The notes under the pieces are model-generated. The model ran no database searches. It was not told where the DNA came from and saw nothing but the letters and a program-made list of their open reading frames with translations. A stretch of 64,000 nucleotides of DNA, from positions 1,399,603 through 1,463,602 of the forward strand of contig VWZF01002590.1 in NCBI GenBank assembly GCA_013396755.1, written 5' to 3'. Shown in pieces: positions 12,631 to 64,000 of this stretch (position 1 is the stretch's first letter; every line of letters begins with the position of its first letter). The DNA is from Sclerurus mexicanus. Taxonomy: Eukaryota; Chordata; Aves; Passeriformes; Furnariidae. A program made the translations under genes and the position numbers.

Positions 12631-15600
12631 ATGTCTGAGCAATTTATCTACAAGGTTTTCTCTGATGTGCTCTCCTACCCTCTGCCTGTTCTAGAAGATG
12701 CTCAGAAAAAGGAGGATTCTGTTAAAAACCCAGACTACGTAGAAAAACTGGCACATAAATACATGGTAACTTTTCTAATTGTTGCTTCTCTGCCTCACTA
12801 TTGAAATATAATCCAAAAGTGTTTATTGCCTTGCCATTAGCATGATGGTGCAGCTCACTGGGCTAGAAAAGGGTGCTGGAAGAACAGGTGTGGATGAATC
12901 AATTCAAATGGTCTCACCTGCAAAGACACAAACAGGGAGGAATGGAGGAAACTCTTCCACTTTTGTGCCATGCCCTGGGGAATAGGGGGGCTGTTTGTTT
13001 GTAAGGTCTCCATTGCAAGAGCTTTTGAAAAAATGAGGATGTTTTAGTCATTTATCTGCAGTTACATTTCTGAGATGTAGGGCCACCAAATGCAAACCAA
13101 CAAATAAAACCACAGTGCAAACAACAGTTTGTTTAGTCAAGTTATTTCCAAGCCTGGAGTAACTGTTCCTAGCAAATGCAAGGCATGTTCTGGGTTGCTT
13201 CCCTTTGTGTTTTTGGGGTGAGAAGGACGGAAGACTTCTATTTTTCCCTTATGTCTCACTTGTACAACCCAACCAGCACGACAATTGTGGGATATTTGGA
13301 AGGACAAGCTGGCTTCAGATGGGAAAGGACTAGAATTTCAGCTTTGAGTGGCATTTCTTTCTTTTCCTTCTCTGCAGCAGAAGTGCACAGTGGAGTCAAG
13401 CACGGAGTCTGAGTGTGAATCCAAGGCAGAGGTAAGAACTGACTGAAGTTTTTGGATGGTGGTGGGATTCCCTGATGGGTATCCAGCCTTTCCTTCAGTC
13501 TCAGTAGGGAGAGTCTAAGGCACGGTTGTGGTGTTACTGGTTTTGTGTAAAAGGAAAGGGGAAAAATACCCAAACAACCCCAAACCCAACACAATCCTCT
13601 CCATCAGGCTCTTCCTTACAGCTGTTACTAATTTTAACAAAATTGATTCTGGGAGGATGAGGCACAAAAGAGACAGTATTTTAGGCAGACAAATGCTAAG
13701 AAGTGCTGACCTGGATTGTTCCTGATAGTTAACTTTAAGCAGCTCTGGTCCAATGGGATTTCTACAGCTCTGAGTGGAGAACCTGAGTCAGAACCTCTGA
13801 CTCCTCCATATGGAGATGAAGAGACAGCTCTGCTGCTGTGGCAGTTAGTTATGGGTTTTGGTAGCTGCTTGAACATTGTTCTGTCAAACCAGTGTGTTTA
13901 GTGTTGATAAGACCTGATGCTGAAGTGGAGAACTAAATATTTAATTTGTGGGTGAAAGTCTTCAGAATTAATGTTTGCTGTTGGTGCTTGTGAATCACTG
14001 CTTTGTGACTCAGAGAAGCTGCCTGCCAGGAATCTGCCCCCACTTCACCCTCCAGAAAGCACAGGGTAAAGCCAGAGTTGTCTGTGGTCTCCTGGGAGAA
14101 ACAAGGCTGGAACTCCAGCTGTCTGTGTGGGTGGGGTGGAAGTGGGGCTGGCACAGGTGCCAGGCTGAACAAAGAGCCGGTTGTTCTCTCCAAGGGTGCT
14201 GAGGCAGGTCCAGGCTAGGACTGGGGGATTTCAGGGCTCTTCGGAGAAGCAGAAGGGCTTTGTGGGGATGTCTCTGACTCCTTGAACCAGCACAAGAATA
14301 CACAGTCACAAATGGACTTGGACTTCGGCTCCTCTGCTAACGCTTTCAGGTTCCTGTTATGGGAGCCTGGATTCCCAAGCCCTGTTTGCCTCAGCTGTAC
14401 TCGGTTCTCCCCCTTCCCACTGGAAGCAGCACAGCCCTGACTGCCCATGTGTTCTCAGAGCAGCTGTGGTGGATCCTTCTAAAGGAGCACATTCCCACTT
14501 TCCCTGCTGTAAACTTTTCTCCTTCTGTGACTGCTTTGGGAAAACCTGTGGTTTGCTTCCAAAGGGAGTGTCTCTGCATGGCTTTTTTTTTTTTAATAGG
14601 CCCAGACTATAAGCACTACTTAGAATTTCAAATCATCCCTATGTAAAAGAACAAAAAGGGACCTGAGTGGGAGGGAAGCTCTCTAAACTCTAAATTATAT
14701 CCTGACTACTATTATTTAAATGCTGTTTTGGTTTATTTTTCTGGTGGTGAGGTATGTAATTACTCATTGCTCTCTAGAGCAATGTTTTAAGTCCAGTGAG
14801 ACTTGCCATAGCTCTATTTTAGGCTAACTTTACCAGACCTTTAGAAGCTAGGCTGAGACACACATTTTACTGTCTTTTAGCAAGGTGACAATCTGGCTTC
14901 CTCTTCTCTAGGATTTTTACCTACTCTGGGTCTCCTTTGATAAATAACTCATGGGAAGGTGCCTTATAAACCTATGTTAACTTCTCTAACATAGGTCATG
15001 CCTAGCCCACTCGCTGGAGGACTCAAGAAAGCAAAGGACCTCAGGGAACTGCAAGTAAGCTTTGGTTTTTACACAGCAGCTTGTGCTTGGTGTAGCATCT
15101 GAAAATTAAAATAAAGGTGGGAATATGTGGGTAAACAGAAAAGCTTCCACAGTAAGTCTTGTTACTTAGGTTGAAATGGATTTTAAAGACCCCTGTATGT
15201 TCCTTTTTTTTTATGGACAAATAAGTATCCATGTTTAGAGATACTTATTTTAGTTTTTAGATCCTTATGATGGTGATTCAGAAGATGCATCTGTTCACTC
15301 TGACTGTAGCTTGAATTCTTTAAATATTATAAAAGTTGCACCACGGACAAACAGTGCCCCAAAAGCAATGGCTTTGGAGGATGCTGATACTTCAGATGAT
15401 GGAGAGTCCTTCCCTAATCCTCCAGCTTGGCTCTGCCCAGAGGCAAAAGCTAGTGAAATTCAGACAGTAAATGGCTGTCAAGCACCCCTGGAGCTTCCTA
15501 GACAAGGGGAGGATTTTCTGTTGCAATCAGCTGAACTGCCCCAAGCCACAGAAGCATTTACCCCCACATGGCTGACACCTGACCATGCCCTGCTGATGAG

Positions 15601-15784
15601 TGTTAACCCTTCAGCCTCCATGGACCTCCTTGCAAGCCCAGCTGACAGTGCTCCACAACCACTGCTTGCAGCTCCTTGTGATGGCACAATGGCCAAGCAG
15701 CCCCTAAATAAAAGGAAACAAGGGATTCCTGCTCCAGAGTGGGCTAGTGAAAAGCTGCGAAGAAAGAAATTCCGTGTAACTTAA
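12631..15784 (+). CDS. Unrecognised four-exon protein gene, about 259 residues
   Basis: I do not recognise this product. Four exons join in phase 0: 12631-12765, 13378-13431, 14995-15054 and 15254-15784. Each has an AG acceptor and a GTAAG/GTAAC donor. An acceptor-like CTTTTCTAG ends at 12614, so a non-coding 5' exon may precede the ATG. The N-terminus (MSEQFIYKVFSDVLSYPLP) looks like an amphipathic helix. The middle is Ser/Glu-rich and probably disordered, with an acidic patch EDADTSDDGESF in the last exon. The C-terminus is basic (NKRKQ and EKLRRKKFRVT), resembling a nuclear localisation signal. There is no signal peptide, transmembrane segment or zinc finger. It sits in the same orientation as HSP90AA1 and converges on DYNC1H1. 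A nuclear role is only a guess. It could also be a decaying gene, but conserved phase across three introns argues for a functional one. Confidence 0.65.
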
Positions 15785-15795
15785 TCTGAGGGATG

Positions 15796-15801
15796 AATAA
15801 A
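15796..15801 (+). terminator. Polyadenylation signal of the unrecognised gene
   Basis: AATAAA only 12 bases after the TAA stop at 15782-15784, giving a very short 3' UTR if used. Further AATAAA hexamers on the same strand at 16880-16885 and 17196-17201 could give longer UTRs. Confidence 0.5.
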
Positions 15802-18800
15802 TCATTGGACAAACTGTTCTGAAGAAACAATCTGGTAGATTTCTGTTGCAGAGGGTACCTGAACTGAACAAGCTTAAAAGAACCTGGCTCAAGCCCGTTA
15901 CAAATGCAGCTGCACATGGTGAGATCCACCTGAAAAATGGAACCAAATGAGTTGTGTGGCAATTCTAGTGAAAACCAGAATAGACCTATCCACAGAATGG
16001 CAGCCAAGCTGTGCCCCAACTCCTGTATGCAGTACCTGTAGCCACTGGCTGTTTCAGTATAATTTCACCAAACATGATAAAGGTTTGTTGAGGAGGGAAG
16101 GAAGAATTTCCCCATGGCTGGAATTAGCTTTCAATAGCTATAGCTTCTCTCCCACCTGCTGCATGTCAGTGTCTGGCTCTTGGTGTGCCTGAGCTCCTGC
16201 ACACAGGAGGGCAGCAGGAGCTGCTGCTGAGCTGTCTTATAGGTTTGACTCCCAACAACTGAACTGCACTATGCTGAACTGACTGCAGCCAAGGGCAATC
16301 CAGCATTTATTTTCTCCTGCAAACAGGGATAAATTGTCTAGTTGCTGTTAAAATACCTGTTCCTACCTCACCGAACAATGTTTTAGGTTGACAGTCTCCG
16401 TGTACCTGCCAGGTCAGCATTTACAATATGGAGTGGAACACATCAGCTGAGAGCTTCTTCCTCGGTGAGAACAATCACTCAGGAGCTGTAGAAGTGATGC
16501 CCACAGATGGGAGGCCAGTTAGGCAACAAAAACTCTCTCTCTGATCTCCCTCTCTTGTATTGTACTCTATCATCTTTAAAGCCTGGGTAGTCCATTAATG
16601 TGGAAGGGGAATTAATAGCTGTGAAAACATAATTACGGTTTGAAAGTATGTTAGTAACAATTACTTGTGAAAGCATTTGTTCTGTACAACTGGCAGAGAT
16701 TATTAATTTGCAGTTTCTTTCATAAGATGAAAAGCCACTTAAAGTGTTATTTCACTTCTAGTCTTGTACACTTCCATGTTACATGCAGTAACAGCTGCAT
16801 ATTTACTGCATTATTTATTTTATTAAAATTACTTTTCATTGTTATCCCCCAGCTGGAAATGTTTTTTAATCAGTTTGAAAATAAAGTGGTTACAGAGAAT
16901 TCAGAGGCCTTTGCCCCAAAACACAAGCTTGTGTGGTTTCCCCATGACTTGTCCCAGAGGCAAAGATTGCTGCAGTAAAAAAAGTGAAGTTAATTGAAAA
17001 AAACCCAAGGAAACAACCCCTTGCAGCTATAGATTTGTGTGTACTGCAGCTAGGCCACAGATCCAGGACTTGTGAAAAGCTTGAAAAACATGCCATTGTG
17101 ATGTAGCCCAGTCCTTCAGCCCTGTGTCTAGGCTGTTGCACCATTTTAAGCCCTAGTTATTAGCCCCAAGCTGTCAGCCCTTTCCTCTGAGGCTAAATAA
17201 AACTGAACTACTGACTTTCAAACTGCAGCCAGTGAGAGGATTTCACTTAAACCAGCTGTTTTATGCAGCATGCTGAATTAAAAAATCCACTAGGAAAAAA
17301 TAATACAGGATCAGGAGGGAAGTAATTGGAAGGGAAACCACATGGGACAGTATATTTGTAATCTGCTTATTAGTATAAGAATCCAACTGTGGATTAACTT
17401 CTGAACTGAAATTGTACCTTTTGTTAATTCAGGCCCAATGCAAAAGGTATCATTAAAAGAGCTGAAGAGTTTGGAAAGCTCTAGCTCCTTCAAGCATGTC
17501 TGAGATGTTCTTATCTCCTCATCAGTATTTGCTAACAGGTGGGAAGAGTTTTATAGCAGCTGGAAGTTGATACCACAGCCCAAGTGCTGAGCTACTCACA
17601 AAAAATAGGTGCTGAAAGAGGCACATTCAGCGGAGCTGCCAACAGCCAGATCTTGTAAAGATTTAAGCTAATACTTCATACTGCAACTGGTATCCAGCAA
17701 GAGGTCTGCTTCCTTACTGTACCATGTATTTGAAATGATCCTGGAGGCAGTGATACCAATCTGAAACCAATATTCTGGATGCAAAGGAAAGCATCTCAGA
17801 GGCTGAAACAAAACAAGGACATTACGGTTAAACCTCATGTTGAATGATGACGGATGTAGTTCCTATCTCTGTTTCTCACAACTGGGTAAGAGAACTACAT
17901 GCACAGACAAATATTACATGGTACACTGGTCTGGGGTTCATTCTTTTTAAGGTCATAAAGCCAGTCAGGACAGTTCAACCTACAGTGATTATGCAAAACA
18001 GTGTGGAGCAGGCAGAATTCTGTTTTAGTAACTAGCAAGCATTCACCAAAATAAATACATGAGGCAGGTGGAGATAACAATTTTCCCTCCCAGCTGTAGA
18101 AGCACTTATCACAGAAAAATTACTGGAGTTGATAGGTGTTCAGAAAGTCACTGCTTGCATTGAAGAAATCACTGAAGGAAGGGTCTCCCAAGATTTCTGT
18201 TTTGAGACTGGAAAGCTGTGCACCTGCATTCTTCATATGCATCTTTGCACACTTGATATTAGTCACTGTCAGAGCAGACAGCTGTTCTGGGAGGATGGGC
18301 AGAGAGGGTAGAAATGCTTAGCCAATGAATTTAGGATCAGAAAAAGCAAGCAAATGCCTAAACCATTACAGCAACCTAAGCAATTAGCAGGAACTCTCAG
18401 CTCCTCTAATTTAGTAACAGTTGGTCACATGTGAGAGTCTGAAATAATATTGCAACTCCTTGTGTAAGCATTTAATATCATCCTCCTGGGCTTAACGAGA
18501 CATGAATCTTATTTGACCATAAAAGCAGTTTTTAGAAAGGGGAAGCTCTATGGTCAACAGGACAACAAAGTCTTTTTATGATGCTCTAGCTCCTCACTGC
18601 ATGTCAGCAAGTTACTTCAAGCCAGAGCCAGTTCATTGCACGTAATTAATGCAATGGCACGAATTATCATAGCAGATAATGTCATACTTCGTGTCTTACT
18701 GCACCTAAAGACTTACATTCCAAGAGTTCTGTTACTGAAGGTTAGATTGAAGAGAAACTTGTTGTTATTCTCTGAAAAACTCATAGGTACAGGTTTTCCA

Positions 18801-18866
18801 GACCAAAAACATCACTGTAAGAATTACAGTTCCAGAAACAGGGAGTCGAAGAGTTTTGCTATGTAT
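15802..18866. other. Spacer between convergent genes
   Basis: About 3 kb between the 3' ends of the unrecognised + strand gene and DYNC1H1 on the - strand. I see no supported coding exon, RNA gene or recognisable repeat. Two + strand AATAAA motifs (16880-16885 and 17196-17201) could serve as alternative poly(A) sites for the upstream gene. Confidence 0.55.
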
Positions 18867-19109
18867 TTTATTTAGTATAACATAATCCATCAGATATCAC
18901 ATTTACTAATAACCATCTAAAAATCTCATCCAATTTTCCTTCAAAAGAAACCTGTCTAGCCCATCAGCTTTCCAGTGCATCGTCCCATTTCTTTCTGGCC
19001 AACTTGATATAAATCCATCTGATAACCTACCCAGGTTACAAAAGTACAAGTGAACACTACACAGAAGACTGACAATTACTACATTGTTAACCAGGCAAAA
19101 TAAATTTGC
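18867..19109 (-). other. DYNC1H1: DYNC1H1 3' UTR with polyadenylation signal
   Basis: The TGA stop occupies 19110-19112 on the minus strand. Reading on in the minus direction, AATAAA occurs at 18872-18867, about 240 bases after the stop. That is consistent with the short 3' UTR of this gene in other vertebrates. Confidence 0.65.
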
Positions 19110-60689
<41,580 letters not shown>

Positions 60690-62554
60690 CTGTAAAAAAA
60701 TATACTATGTAAGAAATACTTAATTTCCAATACACCTGCCACTCTCAACCATCTTCTGCTATTTAACAGATTATTTCCTGATCTTTAATTTCCACACCAA
60801 CTTAATTAACTAAATTAGGTCAAATGTAGCTTTGCAATATCTCTCAGATTCAGAATGCTTTCATTGTTTTTTAATAAACTCCATTGCTATAAAAACAATA
60901 AAACATTACAACAAGTGAATTATAACTGGCATTCTGAGAGAGAAATTTGCAATACAGAATGTGCATTTACTTGCACAGACGCGCTGCCAGGATTACTACA
61001 TTTTAGTGAGAACATTAAACAGCTGCTTTTTCCTTTCAAAGGTGGCTTTGTATTTTCAGTCTTCTGCTCTGAAAAGCATTTGGAAATTGAGTCTCTGCAA
61101 AAAAAGAATCTCCCGGCAGAACAAAAAGCCAAGCCACGGGAAGTACTGAGGCATTTGCACTGCCAGTGCATCACAGATGATGTAATTGCTGGGGATGCAG
61201 GCAGCCGTGCTGCAATGCAGTGATTTCGGAGCAGAAGGTTATTCCCTGTCGGAGGACACTCTGCCTGGACACATTACAGCAAACTCTCATCCTGATTTCA
61301 TTCAGCCCTTCTTAGGAGCTCAGGAGTTCTTACAGCCTCAGGGTGTCACACGTGTGATCCCGAGGAGCAGAAGCCTGGTCACAGAAGAACGCGGCACTAG
61401 ACACTACAGGAACCCGTATGAAAGCTCTTGCCAGGCTGGGTAGCTAGTGATACCAGAGAGCATTTTTCTCAGCATTACTCAGAAATATGGCTTCTGTTTC
61501 ATTGCGATCAACAATTTGCTTCATACCATGTAGTCCATGGACAAGCTTCAATAACAACATTGTTTTTAACAGTGTCAGAGAAAAGATCTCCATATGCTGC
61601 TGGAGGTTCCAGATCTGTTAAGTCTGAAGACTGGCTGTCAATCAGAAAATCCACTCTGCCCAAATAACTGCTATTAAACCAGAAGACATGGATAGAAATG
61701 CCTTCTGCACATCGTAAATTAATATTTAGCTTCTGAAACATGTAATGAGTGTCTCAATTTCTTTTTAACCATAAATATATATAACAATACCTATGCCATG
61801 AGCCTGGAGCTAACCGATCTCCATTACCTTGTGTTACTTCCATCCTGAACTAAGGATAACCAATCCCATGAGCCAGGCATAGGAGAAATGCAGAAATCAT
61901 CTGCATAGCCTATAAATATTCAAAAAGTTTTCTTTAAATTTTATTAAACACTGTACCATAAATTCATAAAGACTGTTGTTCTTTTGTTCCCTTCTAGAAA
62001 ATTAACCCTGCTGAAAAAGAAGTCTCAAATTTTGGAAGGAGAAGCAGGATAATCAGTGGACATAGGCATAAGACAAAGACAGGGTACTTTTAAGCAAAAT
62101 CTTAAGCTTATAGTAAATAGCAACTGGAAGAACCTTCTTCATGTTTCCCTCAGTGTGCAACTGCAAGGCATATATCCATTACATTAAACTGTGGCTGTCG
62201 ATATGTTAAATAATGCAATATGAAGCACGAACTATCTTAAGATTTGTTATATATGTACAGGAATGGAACCACCAGCACACCAGGAGTAGAGATGCAGAAG
62301 CTTAATAGTACAATTCTGCCAGCTCACGCTGGCGGGCAGGTTGCCATTTACAGGCTGCAGGGGCTTGTTTAATAGTAAAAGCCTGCATTATTGATGGAAC
62401 AGAGTCATATTTTGTCATTGCTCATTAGGCTGCACTCTGTGACAGTAAGAGCCTATTTAGCAACAGATTTGTTGACAATAAAGCATTTTTCGAAATAAAT
62501 AGTAAAACAGCATGTAAATAACAGGGATACTCGTATCAGAGCCTCGGCTTAGCT

Positions 62555-62590
62555 GCAGCATTTAATGCAGCATTTAATGCAGCATTTAAT
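62555..62590. repeat. Three tandem copies of a 12-mer
   Basis: GCAGCATTTAAT is repeated three times without mismatch (62555-62566, 62567-62578 and 62579-62590), followed by GCGGC. It lies at the edge of the DYNC1H1 CpG island. Confidence 0.9.
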
Positions 62591-62629
62591 GCGGCTCCGA
62601 GCACAAGCAGCACGCCCACCAGGCTTTGG

Positions 62630-62972
62630 GAACTAAACAAAGGCGCTGCGAGGTCCACACCTTCGCCTGTCAGCTTCGGGGGCCTCGCTAGTTAACCACG
62701 AAACGACGCTTTTTACAAGCCTATTCGCGTTTTGGGGTGATTTTTTTTTCTTTAATCCGGGATTTTCGGCGCTTTTGTTCCGCCCCAGAGCGCGGGGCCC
62801 AGGCCGAGGCCGCCCCGCGGGCAGCCTGCGGCAGCCACAGCCGGCCTGACGAGGCACTTTCGGTGCCTTCCCAGCGAGGGCCGGCCCAGGTGTGCGCCCG
62901 CAGCCCCGCCGGGCGCCACGGCACGGAGGCGGCGGGGATGGGGCCAGGCCGGGCGGTGGCGACGGGGCCGGN
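62630..62972. promoter_or_regulatory. DYNC1H1: CpG island at the 5' end of DYNC1H1
   Basis: From about 62630 the base composition changes sharply to GC-rich with many CpG dinucleotides (for example CGCGGGGCCCAGGCCGAGGCC), continuing up to the run of N. In the minus direction this is the start of intron 1 or the edge of exon 1. CpG islands mark the promoters of housekeeping genes such as dynein heavy chain. The transcription start itself cannot be placed. Confidence 0.7.
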
Positions 62973-63302
62973 NNNNNNNNNNNNNNNNNNNNNNNNNNNN
63001 NNNNNNNNNNNNNNNNNNNNNNNNNNNNNNNNNNNNNNNNNNNNNNNNNNNNNNNNNNNNNNNNNNNNNNNNNNNNNNNNNNNNNNNNNNNNNNNNNNNN
63101 NNNNNNNNNNNNNNNNNNNNNNNNNNNNNNNNNNNNNNNNNNNNNNNNNNNNNNNNNNNNNNNNNNNNNNNNNNNNNNNNNNNNNNNNNNNNNNNNNNNN
63201 NNNNNNNNNNNNNNNNNNNNNNNNNNNNNNNNNNNNNNNNNNNNNNNNNNNNNNNNNNNNNNNNNNNNNNNNNNNNNNNNNNNNNNNNNNNNNNNNNNNN
63301 NN
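62973..63302. other. Assembly gap of 330 N, probably containing DYNC1H1 exon 1
   Basis: Unresolved bases inside a very GC-rich region, the kind often lost in short-read assemblies. No visible sequence on either side encodes the expected N-terminal residues that would join to exon 2 with a final G. Exon 1 therefore most likely lies here, and the gap may be larger than its stated size. Confidence 0.8.
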
Positions 63303-63327
63303 TGTTTACGGCTCGGGGGTGGAGGGG

Positions 63328-63655
63328 ACATTAAAGATCATCTTGTTCCAAGCCCGCCGTGGGCAGGCAGGGACAGCCAAGGCTGGGCCGGGTGGCTCAG
63401 AGCCCCGTCCAGCCCGGCCTTGAACGCGTCCAGGGACGGGGCACCCACAGCCTCTGGGGCAGCCTGTGCCAGGGCCTCGCCACCCTCTCGGCAAAAACCT
63501 TCCTCCTAGCAATTCGCCTAAATCTGCTCTCTTTTAGTTTGAATCCATCCCCCCTTGTCCTGTCACTACACGCCGTGGTGAAACGTCCCTCTCCATCTTT
63601 CTTGTAGGCTCCCTCCAGGTATTGGAAGGCTCGCTACAGGAAACCTTCCCGCAAG
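63328..63655 (-). mobile_element. CR1 non-LTR retrotransposon fragment, reverse orientation
   Basis: Reading the + strand gives the reverse complement of a CR1 3' end: ACATTAAAGATCATCTTGTT, then CCTTGAACGCGTCCAGGGAC, GGGCAGCCTGTGCCAGGGCC, TCGCCACCCTCTCGGCAAAA, TGTCCTGTCACTACACGCCG and TAGGCTCCCTCCAGGTATTG. It is 5'-truncated and unusually CpG-rich for a CR1, either because it is young or because it sits in an unmethylated island. It is about 25 bases beyond the assembly gap, close to where the DYNC1H1 promoter should be. Confidence 0.88.
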
Positions 63656-64000
63656 GGTTTTATCCGAGGGACTGGTTCTGGAAGGAGGGGGCGGGATCTG
63701 AGAGGGCAAGGGAAAACCCACACACACACAGACACGCTCTCTCAGCGCCCAGGAGAGACGTGTTCTGCTGCTGCCGCCCCAGGACCTGGAAGATAAAGCA
63801 GTTCCCAGGCTCATTTGTCCAAATTCACGTGAAAAATTAACCCAGAAGCCTTAAGGACAGATGGAACAAATGACATTTTCTCATGAAGAAGGTAGCGGGC
63901 CAACTGCAAGGCTTCTTCAGTAAAGAGCCACCCCGACCCTCGTACCTCGGGTGCTGCTTTATACACCGTGCCCAGCCAGCCAGCCTTGCAATTACCGATG
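63656..64000. promoter_or_regulatory. Possible DYNC1H1 upstream region with a GC box
   Basis: After the CR1 fragment the sequence contains GGAGGGGGCGGGATC (about 63683-63697), an Sp1-type GC box, and a short CA repeat at about 63719-63731. No coding exon is supported. If the transcription start is in the gap, this is upstream sequence separated from it by the CR1 insertion. Confidence 0.35.

Larger units (their letters stand above)
60690..62972 (-). other. DYNC1H1: DYNC1H1 intron 1 (visible part)
   Basis: Sequence between exon 2 and the assembly gap. I find no supported coding exon in it. It holds a triplicated 12-mer near 62555 and becomes a CpG-rich island from about 62630 toward the gap. 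A stretch at 62280-62520 is rich in TAAT, ATTA and AATAAA-like words and might be a conserved non-coding element, but that cannot be judged from one sequence. Confidence 0.6.

Noticed and set aside
60855..61223. 122-codon open frame in DYNC1H1 intron 1
   Set aside because: No conserved domain, and it lies on the strand opposite to DYNC1H1 without splice context. Probably chance.
62633..63509. Long open frames crossing the N gap
   Set aside because: Their length is an artefact of untranslated N bases. The visible parts are low-complexity CpG-island peptides.

Overview
The window is vertebrate nuclear DNA, most likely from a bird. The evidence is multi-exon genes with GT-AG introns, two CR1 non-LTR retrotransposon tails of the avian type, a 728-residue HSP90 alpha of the length I recall for chicken, and a compact dynein heavy chain gene spanning about 44 kb. 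All homology here rests on recognition of protein families. No database search was run.

Layout. Positions 1-6040 hold HSP90AA1 on the + strand, with ten coding exons (849-5402), a non-coding 5' region and a 3' UTR. The start of the window carries an exact 217-bp tandem duplication broken by a single N, which looks like an assembly join. Positions 6041-12600 are intergenic with no gene I can support. Positions 12631-15784 (+) hold a small four-exon gene with intact splice sites and phases, predicting about 259 residues. I do not recognise its product. Positions 15802-18850 are the spacer between two convergent genes.

Positions 18867-62972 (-) hold DYNC1H1, the cytoplasmic dynein 1 heavy chain. 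All 77 exons corresponding to exons 2-78 can be placed with consistent reading phase, giving 13,679 coding bases. The first coding exon (about 86 residues) and the promoter are missing, probably in the 330-base run of N at 62973-63302 inside a CpG island. Beyond the gap lie a CR1 fragment and a GC-box-containing stretch.

The two large genes are housekeeping genes: a cytosolic chaperone ATPase and the minus-end-directed microtubule motor. They are neighbours in mammals too, also in convergent orientation. The points most worth a second look are the unrecognised gene between them, three GC-AG introns in DYNC1H1, the false-looking duplication at the HSP90AA1 5' end, and the missing DYNC1H1 first exon.
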